From the NCBI GenBank assembly GCA_905209865.1, contig CAJLUP010000001.1, forward strand, positions 23,077 to 87,076: a stretch of DNA of 64,000 nt, read 5' to 3'. The DNA is from an uncultured Lachnospiraceae bacterium. Lineage in GTDB: Bacteria; Bacillota; Clostridia; Lachnospirales; Lachnospiraceae. Each line of letters opens with the position of its first letter. Position 1 is the stretch's first letter. Made by a program: the position numbers and the translations under genes. The notes below the pieces were generated by a model that saw nothing but the letters and a program-made list of their open reading frames with translations, made no database searches and had not been told where the DNA came from. This document shows, piece after piece, positions 35,793 through 45,058 of this stretch.

Positions 35793-37181
35793 ATGGAAAA
35801 AGGGAAAAAGAGTCCGAGAAAATTGAAGTTAAATACAGTGCAGACTGTAGCAATGGGCTTTTTCGGTGTGATCCTCGGAGGAGGAATACTGCTTAGCCTT
35901 CCGGTCTGTAATCAAAAACCGATTGAATTTATCGATGCATTGTTTACGTCTGTCAGCGGCGTGTGTGTTACGGGTCTTATGACCGTAGTTCCGGCAGAGC
36001 AGTTTACGCTGCTGGGAAAGCTGATCCTGCTGCTTTTGATACAGGTCGGCGGACTTGGGGTGATCGCATGTATGTCCGCGTTTTTTCTTTTATTAGGAAA
36101 AAGAATCAATATGAAAGGCAGGATCACGATACGGCAGGCATATGGACTGGATACGCTCTCGGGACTTGTAAGATTTATAATCCGCATTTTAAAAGGAACG
36201 TTTTTGGTGGAGGGGATCGGCGCAGTACTTTTTGCGATCCGGTTTGTCCCGGAATTTGGCTTTATAAAGGGGATCGGTTATGGGATCTTCCATTCGATTT
36301 CGGCATTTTGTAATGCGGGGATCGATATTCTTGGAAGTACCAGTTTCATTCAATATGCTGGATCTCCGCTTATTAATTTTACAACAATGTTTCTGATCGT
36401 TATGGGAGGACTTGGTTTTCCGGTATGGCATGATATTGCGGTCAATGCAAGAAAGCTGTGGGGAATGAAGAAACGACCGTTGAAATGGATGTTTACCCGC
36501 CTTCGTTTGCAGAGCAAGATCGTACTTGTGATGACGGGGATGCTGCTCTTATGCGGAACTCTCGGTTTTTTCCTCCTTGAGTTCAACAATCCGGAAACGA
36601 TAGGAAATATGAATCTGTTTGAGAAGATGATGGCGTCGCTGTTCCAGTCGGTTACGACAAGAACGGCAGGGTTTGCCACTGTGCCGCAGGGCGCTTTGCG
36701 GGAAAGTTCCAAGCTTTTGGGATGCATGCTTATGTTTATCGGAGGATCTCCGGCAGGTACGGCCGGAGGCGTTAAGACAACGACGATCGCGATGCTTTTG
36801 CTTACGGTTCTCTGTGTGCTGAAAAACAGAAAGGATACGGAGTGTTTTGACAGAAAGATTGATAACAATATTGTCAGATCGGGAATTACGATCACGATGG
36901 TAACTTTGATCTTTTTGATGACGGGAATTACGGCTCTTACGATTTTTGAACCGGGAGTTGATTTTCTTGATCTGGCATATGAGGCGGCGTCTGCAATGGG
37001 GACAGTCGGATTGACGGCTGATCTTACCCCGGTTTTGAGCAGGGGCAGTCATGTGATCCTTATGATCCTTATGTATGTCGGCAGGATCGGACCGCTGACG
37101 ATGGCGCTGCTGTTATCAGGACGAAGTGACAGGGATTCACAGTTTAGAGAACTGCCGGAAGAAAATGTAATGCTTGGATAG
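35793..37181 (+). CDS. trkH: TrkH/KtrB family potassium transporter
   Basis: A 462-residue channel-like K+ transporter made of repeated helix-pore-helix units. Pore-loop glycines are visible in SVSGVCVTGLMTV near residue 55, FCNAGIDILG near 175, TTRTAGFATV near 290 and SAMGTVGLTADLTP near 400. It takes up K+ across the membrane, gated by the cytoplasmic subunit encoded next. The protein begins with a basic stretch and a weak ribosome site (AAAGGGTGAT). Confidence 0.92.
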   Translation: MEKGKKSPRKLKLNTVQTVAMGFFGVILGGGILLSLPVCNQKPIEFIDALFTSVSGVCVTGLMTVVPAEQFTLLGKLILLLLIQVGGLGVIACMSAFFLLLGKRINMKGRITIRQAYGLDTLSGLVRFIIRILKGTFLVEGIGAVLFAIRFVPEFGFIKGIGYGIFHSISAFCNAGIDILGSTSFIQYAGSPLINFTTMFLIVMGGLGFPVWHDIAVNARKLWGMKKRPLKWMFTRLRLQSKIVLVMTGMLLLCGTLGFFLLEFNNPETIGNMNLFEKMMASLFQSVTTRTAGFATVPQGALRESSKLLGCMLMFIGGSPAGTAGGVKTTTIAMLLLTVLCVLKNRKDTECFDRKIDNNIVRSGITITMVTLIFLMTGITALTIFEPGVDFLDLAYEAASAMGTVGLTADLTPVLSRGSHVILMILMYVGRIGPLTMALLLSGRSDRDSQFRELPEENVMLG

Positions 37182-37228
37182 AAGACGGATAAAAGAGGAT
37201 GATGCATGAAAACGAAGGGAGACAGATT

Positions 37229-37885
37229 ATGAATAGACAGTTTGCAGTGCTGGGACTTGGAAGTTTTGGCTCGAGTGTGGCTCTTACATTAGAAAATATG
37301 GGATGCGATGTGCTGGCAGTAGACGAATCTTATGAAAAGGTGCAGGAGATCGCCGATAAAGTTTCTTATGCAGTTAAGGCAGATGTGTCAGATCCTGATG
37401 CGTTACAGTCTCTTGGAGGACGGAATTTAGACGGCGTTGTCATTGCCACTTCGGAAAGTCTGGAGGCGAGTATTATGGCGACGATGCTCTGCAAGGAAAT
37501 GGGAATTCCACTTGTAGTGGCGAAGGCGAAAGATAAGCTCCAGGGAGCGATTCTGCAAAGGGTCGGGGCAGACCGCATCGTGTATCCTGAGATCGAGATG
37601 GGAAGCCGTGTGGCAAAAAGTCTTGTGTCGAAAGAATTTGTGGATTGGATATCTCTTTCGAACGATTACAGTATGGTAGAGATCGTTGTGCCAAAGAACT
37701 GGATCGGCAAGAGTCTTGTTGATCTTGGCATAAGGGAACGTCTGGGGATCAATGTTGTCGGTATAATTAAGAACGGAAAGATCGAAGTGGCGATCGATCC
37801 GCAGGAACATCTTCAGGAAAATACGATCTTGATCGTAATCGGTTCCAACGATATTCTTGAAAAATTTGATACGAAGAACAGATAG
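37229..37885 (+). CDS. trkA: TrkA/KtrA potassium uptake regulatory subunit
   Basis: A 218-residue cytoplasmic RCK protein. The N-terminal Rossmann fold begins FAVLGLGSFGSSVALTL and ends its nucleotide-binding strand at AVDES; the C-terminal RCK_C domain starts near EIVVPKNWIGKSL. It forms rings that bind ATP, ADP or NADH and gate TrkH; the C-terminal half may also bind cyclic di-AMP, as in other Firmicutes. ATG at 37229 follows GAAGGGAGACAG; an earlier ATG at 37199 lacks a good site. Confidence 0.92.
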   Translation: MNRQFAVLGLGSFGSSVALTLENMGCDVLAVDESYEKVQEIADKVSYAVKADVSDPDALQSLGGRNLDGVVIATSESLEASIMATMLCKEMGIPLVVAKAKDKLQGAILQRVGADRIVYPEIEMGSRVAKSLVSKEFVDWISLSNDYSMVEIVVPKNWIGKSLVDLGIRERLGINVVGIIKNGKIEVAIDPQEHLQENTILIVIGSNDILEKFDTKNR

Positions 37886-37902
37886 AAACGACAGGTGATA
37901 AA

Positions 37903-38694
37903 ATGATTACAAGTACATCTAATATACAAGTGAAGGAATTGATTCGGCTTCAGAAAAAGAGCCGCGAACGAGAAACCGAAGGCGTGTTTATTGCCGAAGG
38001 CCCGCGAATGGCAGCCGAGATTCCAAAGGAACGCATTGTAAAGCTGTATATTTCGGAAAGCTTTCAAAAAAAATGCAGGAAAGAAAAAAACGAACAGTTC
38101 ATAAAATCGGCGGAAGTCATGTCAGATCCGGTGTTTGCCCGTGTGTCTGATACAAAGACTCCGCAGGGAGTTCTTGCCGTTGTGCGCAGGATGGAATATA
38201 CAATGGAAGACGTTTTGGGAGAAAACCCTCATGTGCTCGTGCTGGAAAATATTCAGGATCCGGGGAACTTAGGAACGATCTTTCGAACGGCAGAGGCTGC
38301 GGGGGCAACGGGTATCGTGTTGAGTAAAGATTGTGTGGATCTGTATAATCCGAAAGTTATCCGTTCGACTATGGGAGCGGTTTTACGGCTTCCGTTTCTT
38401 TATACGGATGATCTGACGGGAACGATCAATGAGATGAAACTGGCAGGGATTAAAATTTATGCGGCGCATCTGGGCGGCGAGACAGATTATGATCAGGAAG
38501 ATTACCGAACGGCATGTGCGTTTCTCATAGGAAACGAAGGGAATGGACTGACGGAAGAAACTGCGGCATGTGCAGACAGGAAGATCCTGATCCCGATGAA
38601 AGGATCGGCGGAATCTTTAAACGCTGCGGTTGCCTCGGCGGTGCTCATGTTTGAGGCTGGAAGGCAGAGACGCAGACAGAGTGATAAAGGATAG
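37903..38694 (+). CDS. SpoU/TrmH-family RNA 2'-O-methyltransferase
   Basis: A 263-residue SPOUT methyltransferase. The N-terminal L30e-like substrate-binding domain covers about residues 1-95 ([12 protein letters not shown]). Three SpoU motifs follow: [20 protein letters not shown] near 113, IGNEGNGL near 212, and [21 protein letters not shown] (in part) near the end. It methylates a ribose in rRNA or tRNA; the exact target is not predictable. It often lies next to pheS in other Firmicutes; here it follows trkA. Confidence 0.9.
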   Translation: MITSTSNIQVKELIRLQKKSRERETEGVFIAEGPRMAAEIPKERIVKLYISESFQKKCRKEKNEQFIKSAEVMSDPVFARVSDTKTPQGVLAVVRRMEYTMEDVLGENPHVLVLENIQDPGNLGTIFRTAEAAGATGIVLSKDCVDLYNPKVIRSTMGAVLRLPFLYTDDLTGTINEMKLAGIKIYAAHLGGETDYDQEDYRTACAFLIGNEGNGLTEETAACADRKILIPMKGSAESLNAAVASAVLMFEAGRQRRRQSDKG

Positions 38695-38746
38695 AAAGAG
38701 AAAACAAAAGAAAATAAAAATCAATAAGAAGAGAGAGGGAAAGACA

Positions 38747-39730
38747 ATGGATTTAAAAGGAAGACATTTTTTGACACTGAAAGACTTTACACCGGAAGAG
38801 ATCTTATATCTTTTGGATCTTTCCGCAGAACTGAAAGAGAAGAAGAAACAGGGCATCCTGACGGAATGGCACAAAGGCAAAAATGTAGCGCTGATTTTTG
38901 AAAAAGACAGTACCCGTACACGCAGTTCTTTTGAAATTGCCGCTCACGATCTTGGGATGGGTTCTACTTATCTCGGACCGACAGGATCACAGATCGGTAA
39001 GAAAGAAAGCATTAAAGATACGGCGAGAGTACTGGGAAGAATGTATGACGGGATTGAGTACAGGGGGTATGGACAGGAGATCGTCGAGGAACTGGCGAAA
39101 TATGCAGGCGTTCCGGTTTGGAATGGTTTGACAAATGAGTATCATCCGACACAGATGCTTGCGGATATGCTTACGATCCGTGAAAATTTCGGAAAGCTGA
39201 AAGGACTGAAACTTGTGTATATGGGGGATGCCCGCTATAATATGGGAAATTCTCTTATGATTGCCTGTGCGAAATTAGGACTTGATTTTGTTGCGTGCAC
39301 GACGGAAGAATATTTTCCGAATCAGGAACTTGTAGAGGAATGCCGCGGTTATGCAGCGGCATCAGGATCGACGATCACATTGACAAGCGATGTGAAAGAA
39401 GGAACGAAAGACGCTGATATTATTTACACAGATGTCTGGGTATCTATGGGAGAGCCGGACGAAGTGTGGGAAAAACGGATCAAAGCGTTGTCTCCATATA
39501 AAGTGACAAAAGAAGTGATGAGCAATGCGAAACCGGAAGCGATCTTCCTTCACTGTCTGCCGGCATTTCACGATCTGAAGACGAAAGTCGGAAAAGAAGT
39601 CGGCGAGCGTTTTGGAATTACGGATATTGAAGTGACGGATGAAGTGTTTGAGTCTGAACAGTCAAAAGTGTTCGATGAAGCAGAGAACCGGATGCATACA
39701 ATTAAGGCGGTCATGGCGGCAACACTTTAA
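38747..39730 (+). CDS. argF: Ornithine carbamoyltransferase
   Basis: A 327-residue transcarbamoylase making citrulline from ornithine and carbamoyl phosphate. The carbamoyl-phosphate loop is STRTRSSFE near 55-63; ornithine-site and catalytic motifs are HPTQMLADM near 135 and [10 protein letters not shown] near 268. Length and motifs match ArgF/ArcB. It is not beside other arg genes, so biosynthetic or arginine-deiminase use cannot be told apart. ATG at 38747 follows AGAGAGGGAAAGAC. Confidence 0.93.
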   Translation: MDLKGRHFLTLKDFTPEEILYLLDLSAELKEKKKQGILTEWHKGKNVALIFEKDSTRTRSSFEIAAHDLGMGSTYLGPTGSQIGKKESIKDTARVLGRMYDGIEYRGYGQEIVEELAKYAGVPVWNGLTNEYHPTQMLADMLTIRENFGKLKGLKLVYMGDARYNMGNSLMIACAKLGLDFVACTTEEYFPNQELVEECRGYAAASGSTITLTSDVKEGTKDADIIYTDVWVSMGEPDEVWEKRIKALSPYKVTKEVMSNAKPEAIFLHCLPAFHDLKTKVGKEVGERFGITDIEVTDEVFESEQSKVFDEAENRMHTIKAVMAATL

Positions 39731-39748
39731 GTTAAAAATGGAGAGAAC

Positions 39749-40747
39749 ATGAAAGCAGAAATTTTGAAAATGCTGCGTGAGACAAACGGGTATATTTCCG
39801 GTCAGGAAATCTGTGAAAAATTCGGCGTGTCGCGCACGGCTGTTTGGAAGGTCATCCGACAGCTTCAAGAAGAAGGCTATAAGGTTGAGGCTGTGCGAAA
39901 CAGAGGCTATCATATGGTAGAAATTCCGGATCTGCTGACGAAAGAAGAACTGGAAAGTTGTATGCATACCGAGTGGGCAGGCAGGAAGATTGTCTGTTGT
40001 CAGGTGACAGATTCAACAAATCTGCGGGTGAAACAGCTCGGGGACGAAGGAGCGCCTGCCGGAACGTTGGTTGTGGCAGAAGAGCAGACTGCCGGAAGAG
40101 GACGCAGAGGGCGGTCATGGGATTCGCCTGCCGGAACAGGGATTTTTATGTCGATTCTTTTAAGGCCTGAAGTTGCGCCGGACAAGGCGTCCATGCTGAC
40201 TCTTGTGATGGCATGCAGTGTGGCGGAGGGGTTAAAACAAAGTCTGAGGCAGGAAGAAAGTATCTGTTCGAAGATCCAGATCAAATGGCCGAATGATATT
40301 GTTGTCAATGGGAAAAAACTGGCTGGTATTCTGACAGAGATGAGTACGCAGATTGATTATATCGATCATGTGACTGTAGGTGTCGGGATTAATGTCAATA
40401 CAAGACAATTCCCGAAAGATATTAAAGAACGCGCAACGTCTCTTTACATGGAATGCGGGCATACGGTGAGGCGCGCGCCTGTGATCGCATCGATCATGGA
40501 ATGTCTGGAGAAGAATTACCGTATCTTCCTTGAAACGGAAGATCTGACAGGACTGATGGATTCTTATATGTCGATGCTGGTTAATCGGGACAAAGAAGTT
40601 CTCGTGCTTACTCCGAAAGGAGAATATAAAGCGCATGCATTGGGGATCAATAAAAAAGGAGAACTGATCGTGCGGCGGGAGGACGGAACGCAGGAAGCGA
40701 TTTATGCCGGAGAAGTTTCAGTCAGAGGCGTATACGGATATGTATAG
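39749..40747 (+). CDS. birA: Bifunctional biotin-protein ligase / biotin repressor
   Basis: A 332-residue BirA. The N-terminal winged helix (GYISGQEICEKFGVSRTAVWKVI, in part) binds DNA; the ligase core has GRGRRGRSWDSPAGTG near 115 and the biotin-binding KWPNDIVVNGKKLAGILTE (in part) near 185; a C-terminal SH3-like domain follows. It charges biotin carboxyl carrier proteins and probably represses biotin uptake or synthesis genes. ATG follows GGAGAGAAC, 18 bases after argF. Confidence 0.95.
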   Translation: MKAEILKMLRETNGYISGQEICEKFGVSRTAVWKVIRQLQEEGYKVEAVRNRGYHMVEIPDLLTKEELESCMHTEWAGRKIVCCQVTDSTNLRVKQLGDEGAPAGTLVVAEEQTAGRGRRGRSWDSPAGTGIFMSILLRPEVAPDKASMLTLVMACSVAEGLKQSLRQEESICSKIQIKWPNDIVVNGKKLAGILTEMSTQIDYIDHVTVGVGINVNTRQFPKDIKERATSLYMECGHTVRRAPVIASIMECLEKNYRIFLETEDLTGLMDSYMSMLVNRDKEVLVLTPKGEYKAHALGINKKGELIVRREDGTQEAIYAGEVSVRGVYGYV

Positions 40748-40837
40748 ATTTTGCGTGTTTGAAAGAAAAGACGCAGCAGTCCGGGCAGAACAGTCTGATC
40801 GGATGTTGAGAGAACGTTTGAAAAAGAGAGGTTTTAT

Positions 40838-41161
40838 ATGGATGAAGAGATCGTGCTTTGTGCAGCAAGTGCATATGAGCAGAAATTTTATTTGAATCCG
40901 CAGTTTGCGTCTCTTCCTGAAGCGGTACGGCAGGAATTACAGATCATGTGTGTGCTGTATACGGAAGATGTCGGCGGAATTCTTATGGTTGTATATGATG
41001 AAGATGGCAATTTGGAGTTGAAAGTAGAACATGAGGAGAACGATTTCGCTTTTGATGAGATCGGAAGTGTTTTGAAAATCAAGCAGCTACAGCAGACGAA
41101 GAGGGAATTGTTTGAGTCGCTTGAAACATTTTACCGGGTGTTCTGCCTTGGAGAGGAGTAG
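40838..41161 (+). CDS. Conserved small acidic protein (DUF6145-like)
   Basis: A 107-residue soluble, acidic protein starting MDEEIVLCAASAYEQKFYLNP and containing LPEAVRQELQIMCVLYTEDVGGILMV (in part). From memory it resembles DUF6145, a Lachnospiraceae family found beside birA; I cannot confirm this here. No catalytic motif is visible. RBS is AAAGAGAGG before ATG. The stop is followed after two bases by the osmoprotectant permease, which suggests one transcript. Confidence 0.65.
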   Translation: MDEEIVLCAASAYEQKFYLNPQFASLPEAVRQELQIMCVLYTEDVGGILMVVYDEDGNLELKVEHEENDFAFDEIGSVLKIKQLQQTKRELFESLETFYRVFCLGEE

Positions 41162-41163
41162 GC

Positions 41164-41820
41164 GTGGAGTTTTTTCAAAAAGTCATTCATCTGTATGCGG
41201 AGAGAAAAGACTGGTTTTTGGAACTGCTTGCAGCTCATGTGGGGCTGGCGCTGACCGCGGCTGTGTGCGCCGGAGTTATAGGGCTTCTTTTGGGAATCTT
41301 TATTTCAGAGCATAAAAAAGCAGCTGCCCCTGTTCTGACCATTGCAAATATCTGTTATACGATTCCGGCGATCTCGCTGCTTGGAATGTTGATTCCTGTT
41401 TTGGGGATCGGCGATAAGACGGCGGTGACGGCGCTGACTATTTACGGGATCATGCCGATGGTACGCAATACTTATGCGGGGATTACCGGAGTTGGAGAAG
41501 AAGTTGTCGCGGCGGCAGAAGGGATGGGAAGCACACGGCTTCAGATCATGACGGAAATCAAGCTTCCGCTGGCGTCAGGCGTGATTATCGCCGGTGTGAG
41601 AAATATGGTCGTTATGACGATCTCGGTGTCGGCAATCGCTTCATTTATCGGTGCAGGAGGATTAGGAGTGGCAATTTACAGAGGGATCACGATCTACGAT
41701 ACGGCGATGACATTCTGCGGGAGTTTTCTGATCGCGTTTTTGGCGATTGTGAGTGATTTTCTGTTGGGGTTGCTGGAACGAAAGCTGAAAAAGAAAACAG
41801 GCGGATATAAACGGCAATAA
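41164..41820 (+). CDS. Osmoprotectant ABC importer permease (OpuCB-like)
   Basis: A 218-residue, six-helix permease of the glycine betaine/carnitine/choline group. The start is GTG behind GAGAGGAGTAGGC. It includes TIANICYTIPAISLLGMLIPVLGIG (in part) and the ATPase-docking loop VVAAAEGMGSTRLQIMTEIKLPLA (in part), both typical of OpuCB/OpuCD. Only one permease gene is present; Opu systems often have two, so it may act as a homodimer. Confidence 0.85.
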   Translation: MEFFQKVIHLYAERKDWFLELLAAHVGLALTAAVCAGVIGLLLGIFISEHKKAAAPVLTIANICYTIPAISLLGMLIPVLGIGDKTAVTALTIYGIMPMVRNTYAGITGVGEEVVAAAEGMGSTRLQIMTEIKLPLASGVIIAGVRNMVVMTISVSAIASFIGAGGLGVAIYRGITIYDTAMTFCGSFLIAFLAIVSDFLLGLLERKLKKKTGGYKRQ

Positions 41821-41903
41821 AAAGAAGAAAATTAAAAGGCTGAAAAAGCAAGATATTAAAAAACAAGAATTTGAAAAATGAAACAACAAAAGGAGGCAGG
41901 CAG

Positions 41904-42839
41904 ATGAAGTTAAAGAAGATAGCAGCGATTATTTTGTCAGGCGCACTTGTATTTTCTATGGCAGGATGCGCGGGAAATGATGGAAAAGATAAAACAGAAG
42001 AAGGAACGTCCAAAAGCCCGGAAGAACCGGTGAAGATTGCGACAAAACCGATGACAGAACAATTTATTCTCGGAGAGATGCTGAAACAGCTTATAGAGGA
42101 AAAGGCCGGTTATAAAGTAGAACTTACAAAGGGGATCGGCGGCGGAACGAGTAATATCCAGCCTGCGATGGAAAAAGGCGAGTTTGATCTTTACCCGGAA
42201 TATACGTCCAGTGGATGGATCCTTGTGCTCGGGCATGAAGCGGGAGAAGTGAGCGATGATGAGATGTTTGCGAAACTTCAGGAAGAATACGAAGAAAAAT
42301 TTGATATGACATGGATCGGTCTGTACGGTCAGAACAACACTTATGCTGTTGTAGTCAGAGAAGATACGGCAAAAGAATACGGCCTTGAGACATGCTCGGA
42401 TCTGGCGGCAGTTTCTGATCAACTGATTTTCGGAGGAAATCCTGATTATATTGAGCGGGCGGACGGACTTTCCGGAATGTCTGAGGCGTATGGATTCCGG
42501 TTTAAAGAGATCAAGGATATTGATATCGGATTGAAATATCAGGCGCTTAGAAGCGGAGATATTGATGTGACAAATGGATATACGACAGATGCACAGATCA
42601 GTCAGGACGATGTGAAAGTGCTTAAGGATGATAAATCCTATCAGGTGAATTATTTTTGTTCAACCGTTGTCCGTGAAGATGCGCTCAAAAAATATCCGAA
42701 GTTAAAAGAAACATTGGAGCTCATGGATGGGATTCTTACAGATCAGAAGATGGCGGAGCTGAACTATCAGGTAGAGGAAGAAGGACGCGATGAGGCGGAA
42801 GTGGCAGAAGAGTTTTTGAAATCTGCAGGTTTGCTATAG
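41904..42839 (+). CDS. Osmoprotectant-binding lipoprotein (OpuCC-like)
   Basis: A 311-residue binding protein. The signal peptide ends in a lipobox (SMAGC, Cys near 21). Matches to the OpuAC/OpuCC family include KIATKPMTEQFILGEMLKQL near 45, EKGEFDLYPEYTSSGW near 100 and DVTNGYTTDAQI near 225. It probably binds choline, carnitine or glycine betaine. ATG at 41904 follows AAGGAGGCAGGC. Confidence 0.88.
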   Translation: MKLKKIAAIILSGALVFSMAGCAGNDGKDKTEEGTSKSPEEPVKIATKPMTEQFILGEMLKQLIEEKAGYKVELTKGIGGGTSNIQPAMEKGEFDLYPEYTSSGWILVLGHEAGEVSDDEMFAKLQEEYEEKFDMTWIGLYGQNNTYAVVVREDTAKEYGLETCSDLAAVSDQLIFGGNPDYIERADGLSGMSEAYGFRFKEIKDIDIGLKYQALRSGDIDVTNGYTTDAQISQDDVKVLKDDKSYQVNYFCSTVVREDALKKYPKLKETLELMDGILTDQKMAELNYQVEEEGRDEAEVAEEFLKSAGLL

Positions 42840-42902
42840 GTTCTTAGAAGCCTTGAGAGCGGATCCTTTCTGAAACGATAAAATACAAAGGAAGCAATAT
42901 GT

Positions 42903-43622
42903 ATGGAAATGATACGTCTGGAACATGTGACGAAAAGTTTTGGCGGGCATAAAGCATTGGATGATGTGAGCATTGCCGTGGAAGAAGGAGAGTTCTTGAC
43001 GGTGATCGGGAGATCGGGATGCGGGAAAACAACGATGCTTCGCATGATAAACGGGCTGCAAAAACCGGATTCGGGAAAAGTATATGCGGCAGGAGAAGAT
43101 GTGGGGGAAGCGGATTTGATCCGTCTTCGCAGAAAAATCGGATATGTGATACAAAATAAAGGACTGTTTCCTCATATGACGGTTGAGAAGAATATCACTT
43201 ATGTGCCGATGATCAGCGGAAAGAAAGATAAGAAGCAAAACAGGAAACTGGCGGAAGAACTGATTAGGCTTGTCGGACTGAAAGAGTCGATGCTTGACCG
43301 TTATCCTGAAGAACTTTCAGGAGGACAGCAGCAGCGGGTCGGAATTGCGAGGGCGCTTGCGTCACAGCCGAAGCTGCTTTTGATGGACGAGCCGTTCGGA
43401 GCGCTGGATGAAATTACGAAACGGGCGATGCAGAATGAATTGCTGGCTCTTCAGAAAAAACTGGGTATGACAGTTGTATTCATTACACATGACATTCGGG
43501 AAGCGATGAAATTAGGCGACCGTGTTCTTGTTATGGAAGAAGGAAAGATTGTGCAGTGTGATACGCCGGAACAGGTAAAGGAACATCCGGCAGATGAATT
43601 TGTGAAAGAGTTGATCGGATAA
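42903..43622 (+). CDS. Osmoprotectant ABC importer ATPase (OpuCA-like, without CBS domains)
   Basis: A 239-residue ABC ATPase. Walker A is GRSGCGKTT near 38-46, the signature is LSGGQQQRVGIARAL near 138, and Walker B is LLLMDEPFGALDE. OpuCA proteins often carry two C-terminal CBS domains for ionic-strength or nucleotide sensing; here the protein stops after the ATPase core. It energises the permease two genes upstream. Gene order is permease, binding protein, ATPase. Confidence 0.9.
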   Translation: MEMIRLEHVTKSFGGHKALDDVSIAVEEGEFLTVIGRSGCGKTTMLRMINGLQKPDSGKVYAAGEDVGEADLIRLRRKIGYVIQNKGLFPHMTVEKNITYVPMISGKKDKKQNRKLAEELIRLVGLKESMLDRYPEELSGGQQQRVGIARALASQPKLLLMDEPFGALDEITKRAMQNELLALQKKLGMTVVFITHDIREAMKLGDRVLVMEEGKIVQCDTPEQVKEHPADEFVKELIG

Positions 43623-43628
43623 GGGACT

Positions 43629-44981
43629 ATGAAAAAACGTGATCTGACAAAAGGAAATGTAACGGCGACCATGTTGTTGTTCGCCGTTCCGATGATTCTG
43701 GGGAACGTGCTGCAGCAATGCTATAATCTGGCGGATACGTGGATTGTCGGAAGGTTCGTCGGAGCAGACGCGCTGGCTGCGGTGGGAAGCGCCTATACGC
43801 TGATGACGTTTCTGAATTCAATCCTGATCGGGATGTGTATGGGAAGCGGCGCTCTTTTTTCAATCTGCTATGGACGCAGGGCGATGAAGAAACTGAAAGA
43901 ATATATTGTTTCATCCTTTGTGCTCATTTTCCTGGTGACTGCAGCGCTGACGATTGTTTCCTATCTGTGTCTTGATCCGATCCTCAGTCTGCTGCGGACT
44001 CCTTCGGATATTTATGAACTGATGCGCGCCTATATGGGGACGATCCTTATCGGACTGGTCTTCGTTTTTCTTTATAATTATTTTGCATTCCTTCTCCGGG
44101 CGTCTGGCAATTCAATCGTTCCGCTGTTTTTTCTCGGGATCGGAACGGTTTTTAATATCGGACTGGATTTCCTTTTTGTTGCAGGACTTGGACGCGGGGC
44201 GAGAGGGGCTGCGGAAGCGACCGTTCTTGCTCAGGCGGCAGCGGGGATTGGGATTGGATTATATGCACTTTTGAAAGAATCGGAACTTAATAGAAAGAAA
44301 ATGAAAGAAGAAGGGATCGGTATACGGAAGGATCTGCTGAAAGAGATCTTCTCTTATTCGGTGTCCACAGGAATCCAGCAGTCGGTAATGAATTTTGGGA
44401 TTCTTATGGTTCAGGGACTTGTAAATAGTTTTGGGACTTCGGTTATGGCGGCGTTTGCTGCGGGAGTGAAGATTGATACGTTGGCGTATATGCCGGCACA
44501 GGAGTTCGGAAACGCGTATTCGATCTTTATCTCTCAGAATTATGGCGCGGATAAGAAAGACAGAATCCGAAAAGGAACGAAGAGCGCTGCTGTGTCCGCG
44601 CTGATCTTCTGCGCGGCAGCCTCTGCTGCGGTCTTTTTCGGAGCAGAAGTTCTGATGGGGATTTTTATTGATCCACAGGAGACAGAGATCCTACGGATCG
44701 GAGTGGGGTATCTGAAAATCGAAGGAGCATGTTATTGTGGAATCGGGATTTTATTTTTGCTTTACGGATATTTTCGGGCAGTGGAAAGACCGGAAGTTTC
44801 GCTTCTTCTTACGATCCTTTCTCTCGGTACGAGGGTAATTCTGGCCTATGCCTGTGCGCCTTTATTCGGTGTGGAAGCAATATGGCTTGCCATTCCGATC
44901 GGGTGGGCGCTGGCGGATGCGGTGGGACTTATCCTCTTAAGGGGAGGTTCGAAGCGCCGCAGACAGTCTGAAGGGGCGTAA
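43629..44981 (+). CDS. MATE family exporter
   Basis: A 450-residue twelve-helix membrane exporter of the MATE superfamily, beginning MLLFAVPMILGNVLQQCYNLADTWIVGRFVG (in part), the usual first repeat. The second repeat starts near YSVSTGIQQSVMNFG. It belongs to a different subgroup from the MATE at 30633, the DinF/NorM-like MATE_MATE type with QQCYNLAD. It follows the ATPase gene by six bases and is likely co-transcribed; a link with osmoprotection is not implied. Confidence 0.88.
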   Translation: MKKRDLTKGNVTATMLLFAVPMILGNVLQQCYNLADTWIVGRFVGADALAAVGSAYTLMTFLNSILIGMCMGSGALFSICYGRRAMKKLKEYIVSSFVLIFLVTAALTIVSYLCLDPILSLLRTPSDIYELMRAYMGTILIGLVFVFLYNYFAFLLRASGNSIVPLFFLGIGTVFNIGLDFLFVAGLGRGARGAAEATVLAQAAAGIGIGLYALLKESELNRKKMKEEGIGIRKDLLKEIFSYSVSTGIQQSVMNFGILMVQGLVNSFGTSVMAAFAAGVKIDTLAYMPAQEFGNAYSIFISQNYGADKKDRIRKGTKSAAVSALIFCAAASAAVFFGAEVLMGIFIDPQETEILRIGVGYLKIEGACYCGIGILFLLYGYFRAVERPEVSLLLTILSLGTRVILAYACAPLFGVEAIWLAIPIGWALADAVGLILLRGGSKRRRQSEGA

Positions 44982-45058
44982 CAGTTATCTGTTGTGAGAA
45001 TTTAAGAGCGCGGCAACGGCAGCAGCGGGCAGCCTGAAGATTCGGCGGCTGTCAGGAA

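Noticed and set aside
40704..40895. Short plus-strand open frame between birA and the small acidic gene
   Set aside because: It overlaps the end of birA and the start of the next gene in another frame, with no ribosome site and no recognisable sequence.
44982..45058. Terminator between the second MATE gene and the AraC gene
   Set aside because: A CAGCC/GGCTG stem can form but there is no T-run on either strand, so it is not listed as a terminator.
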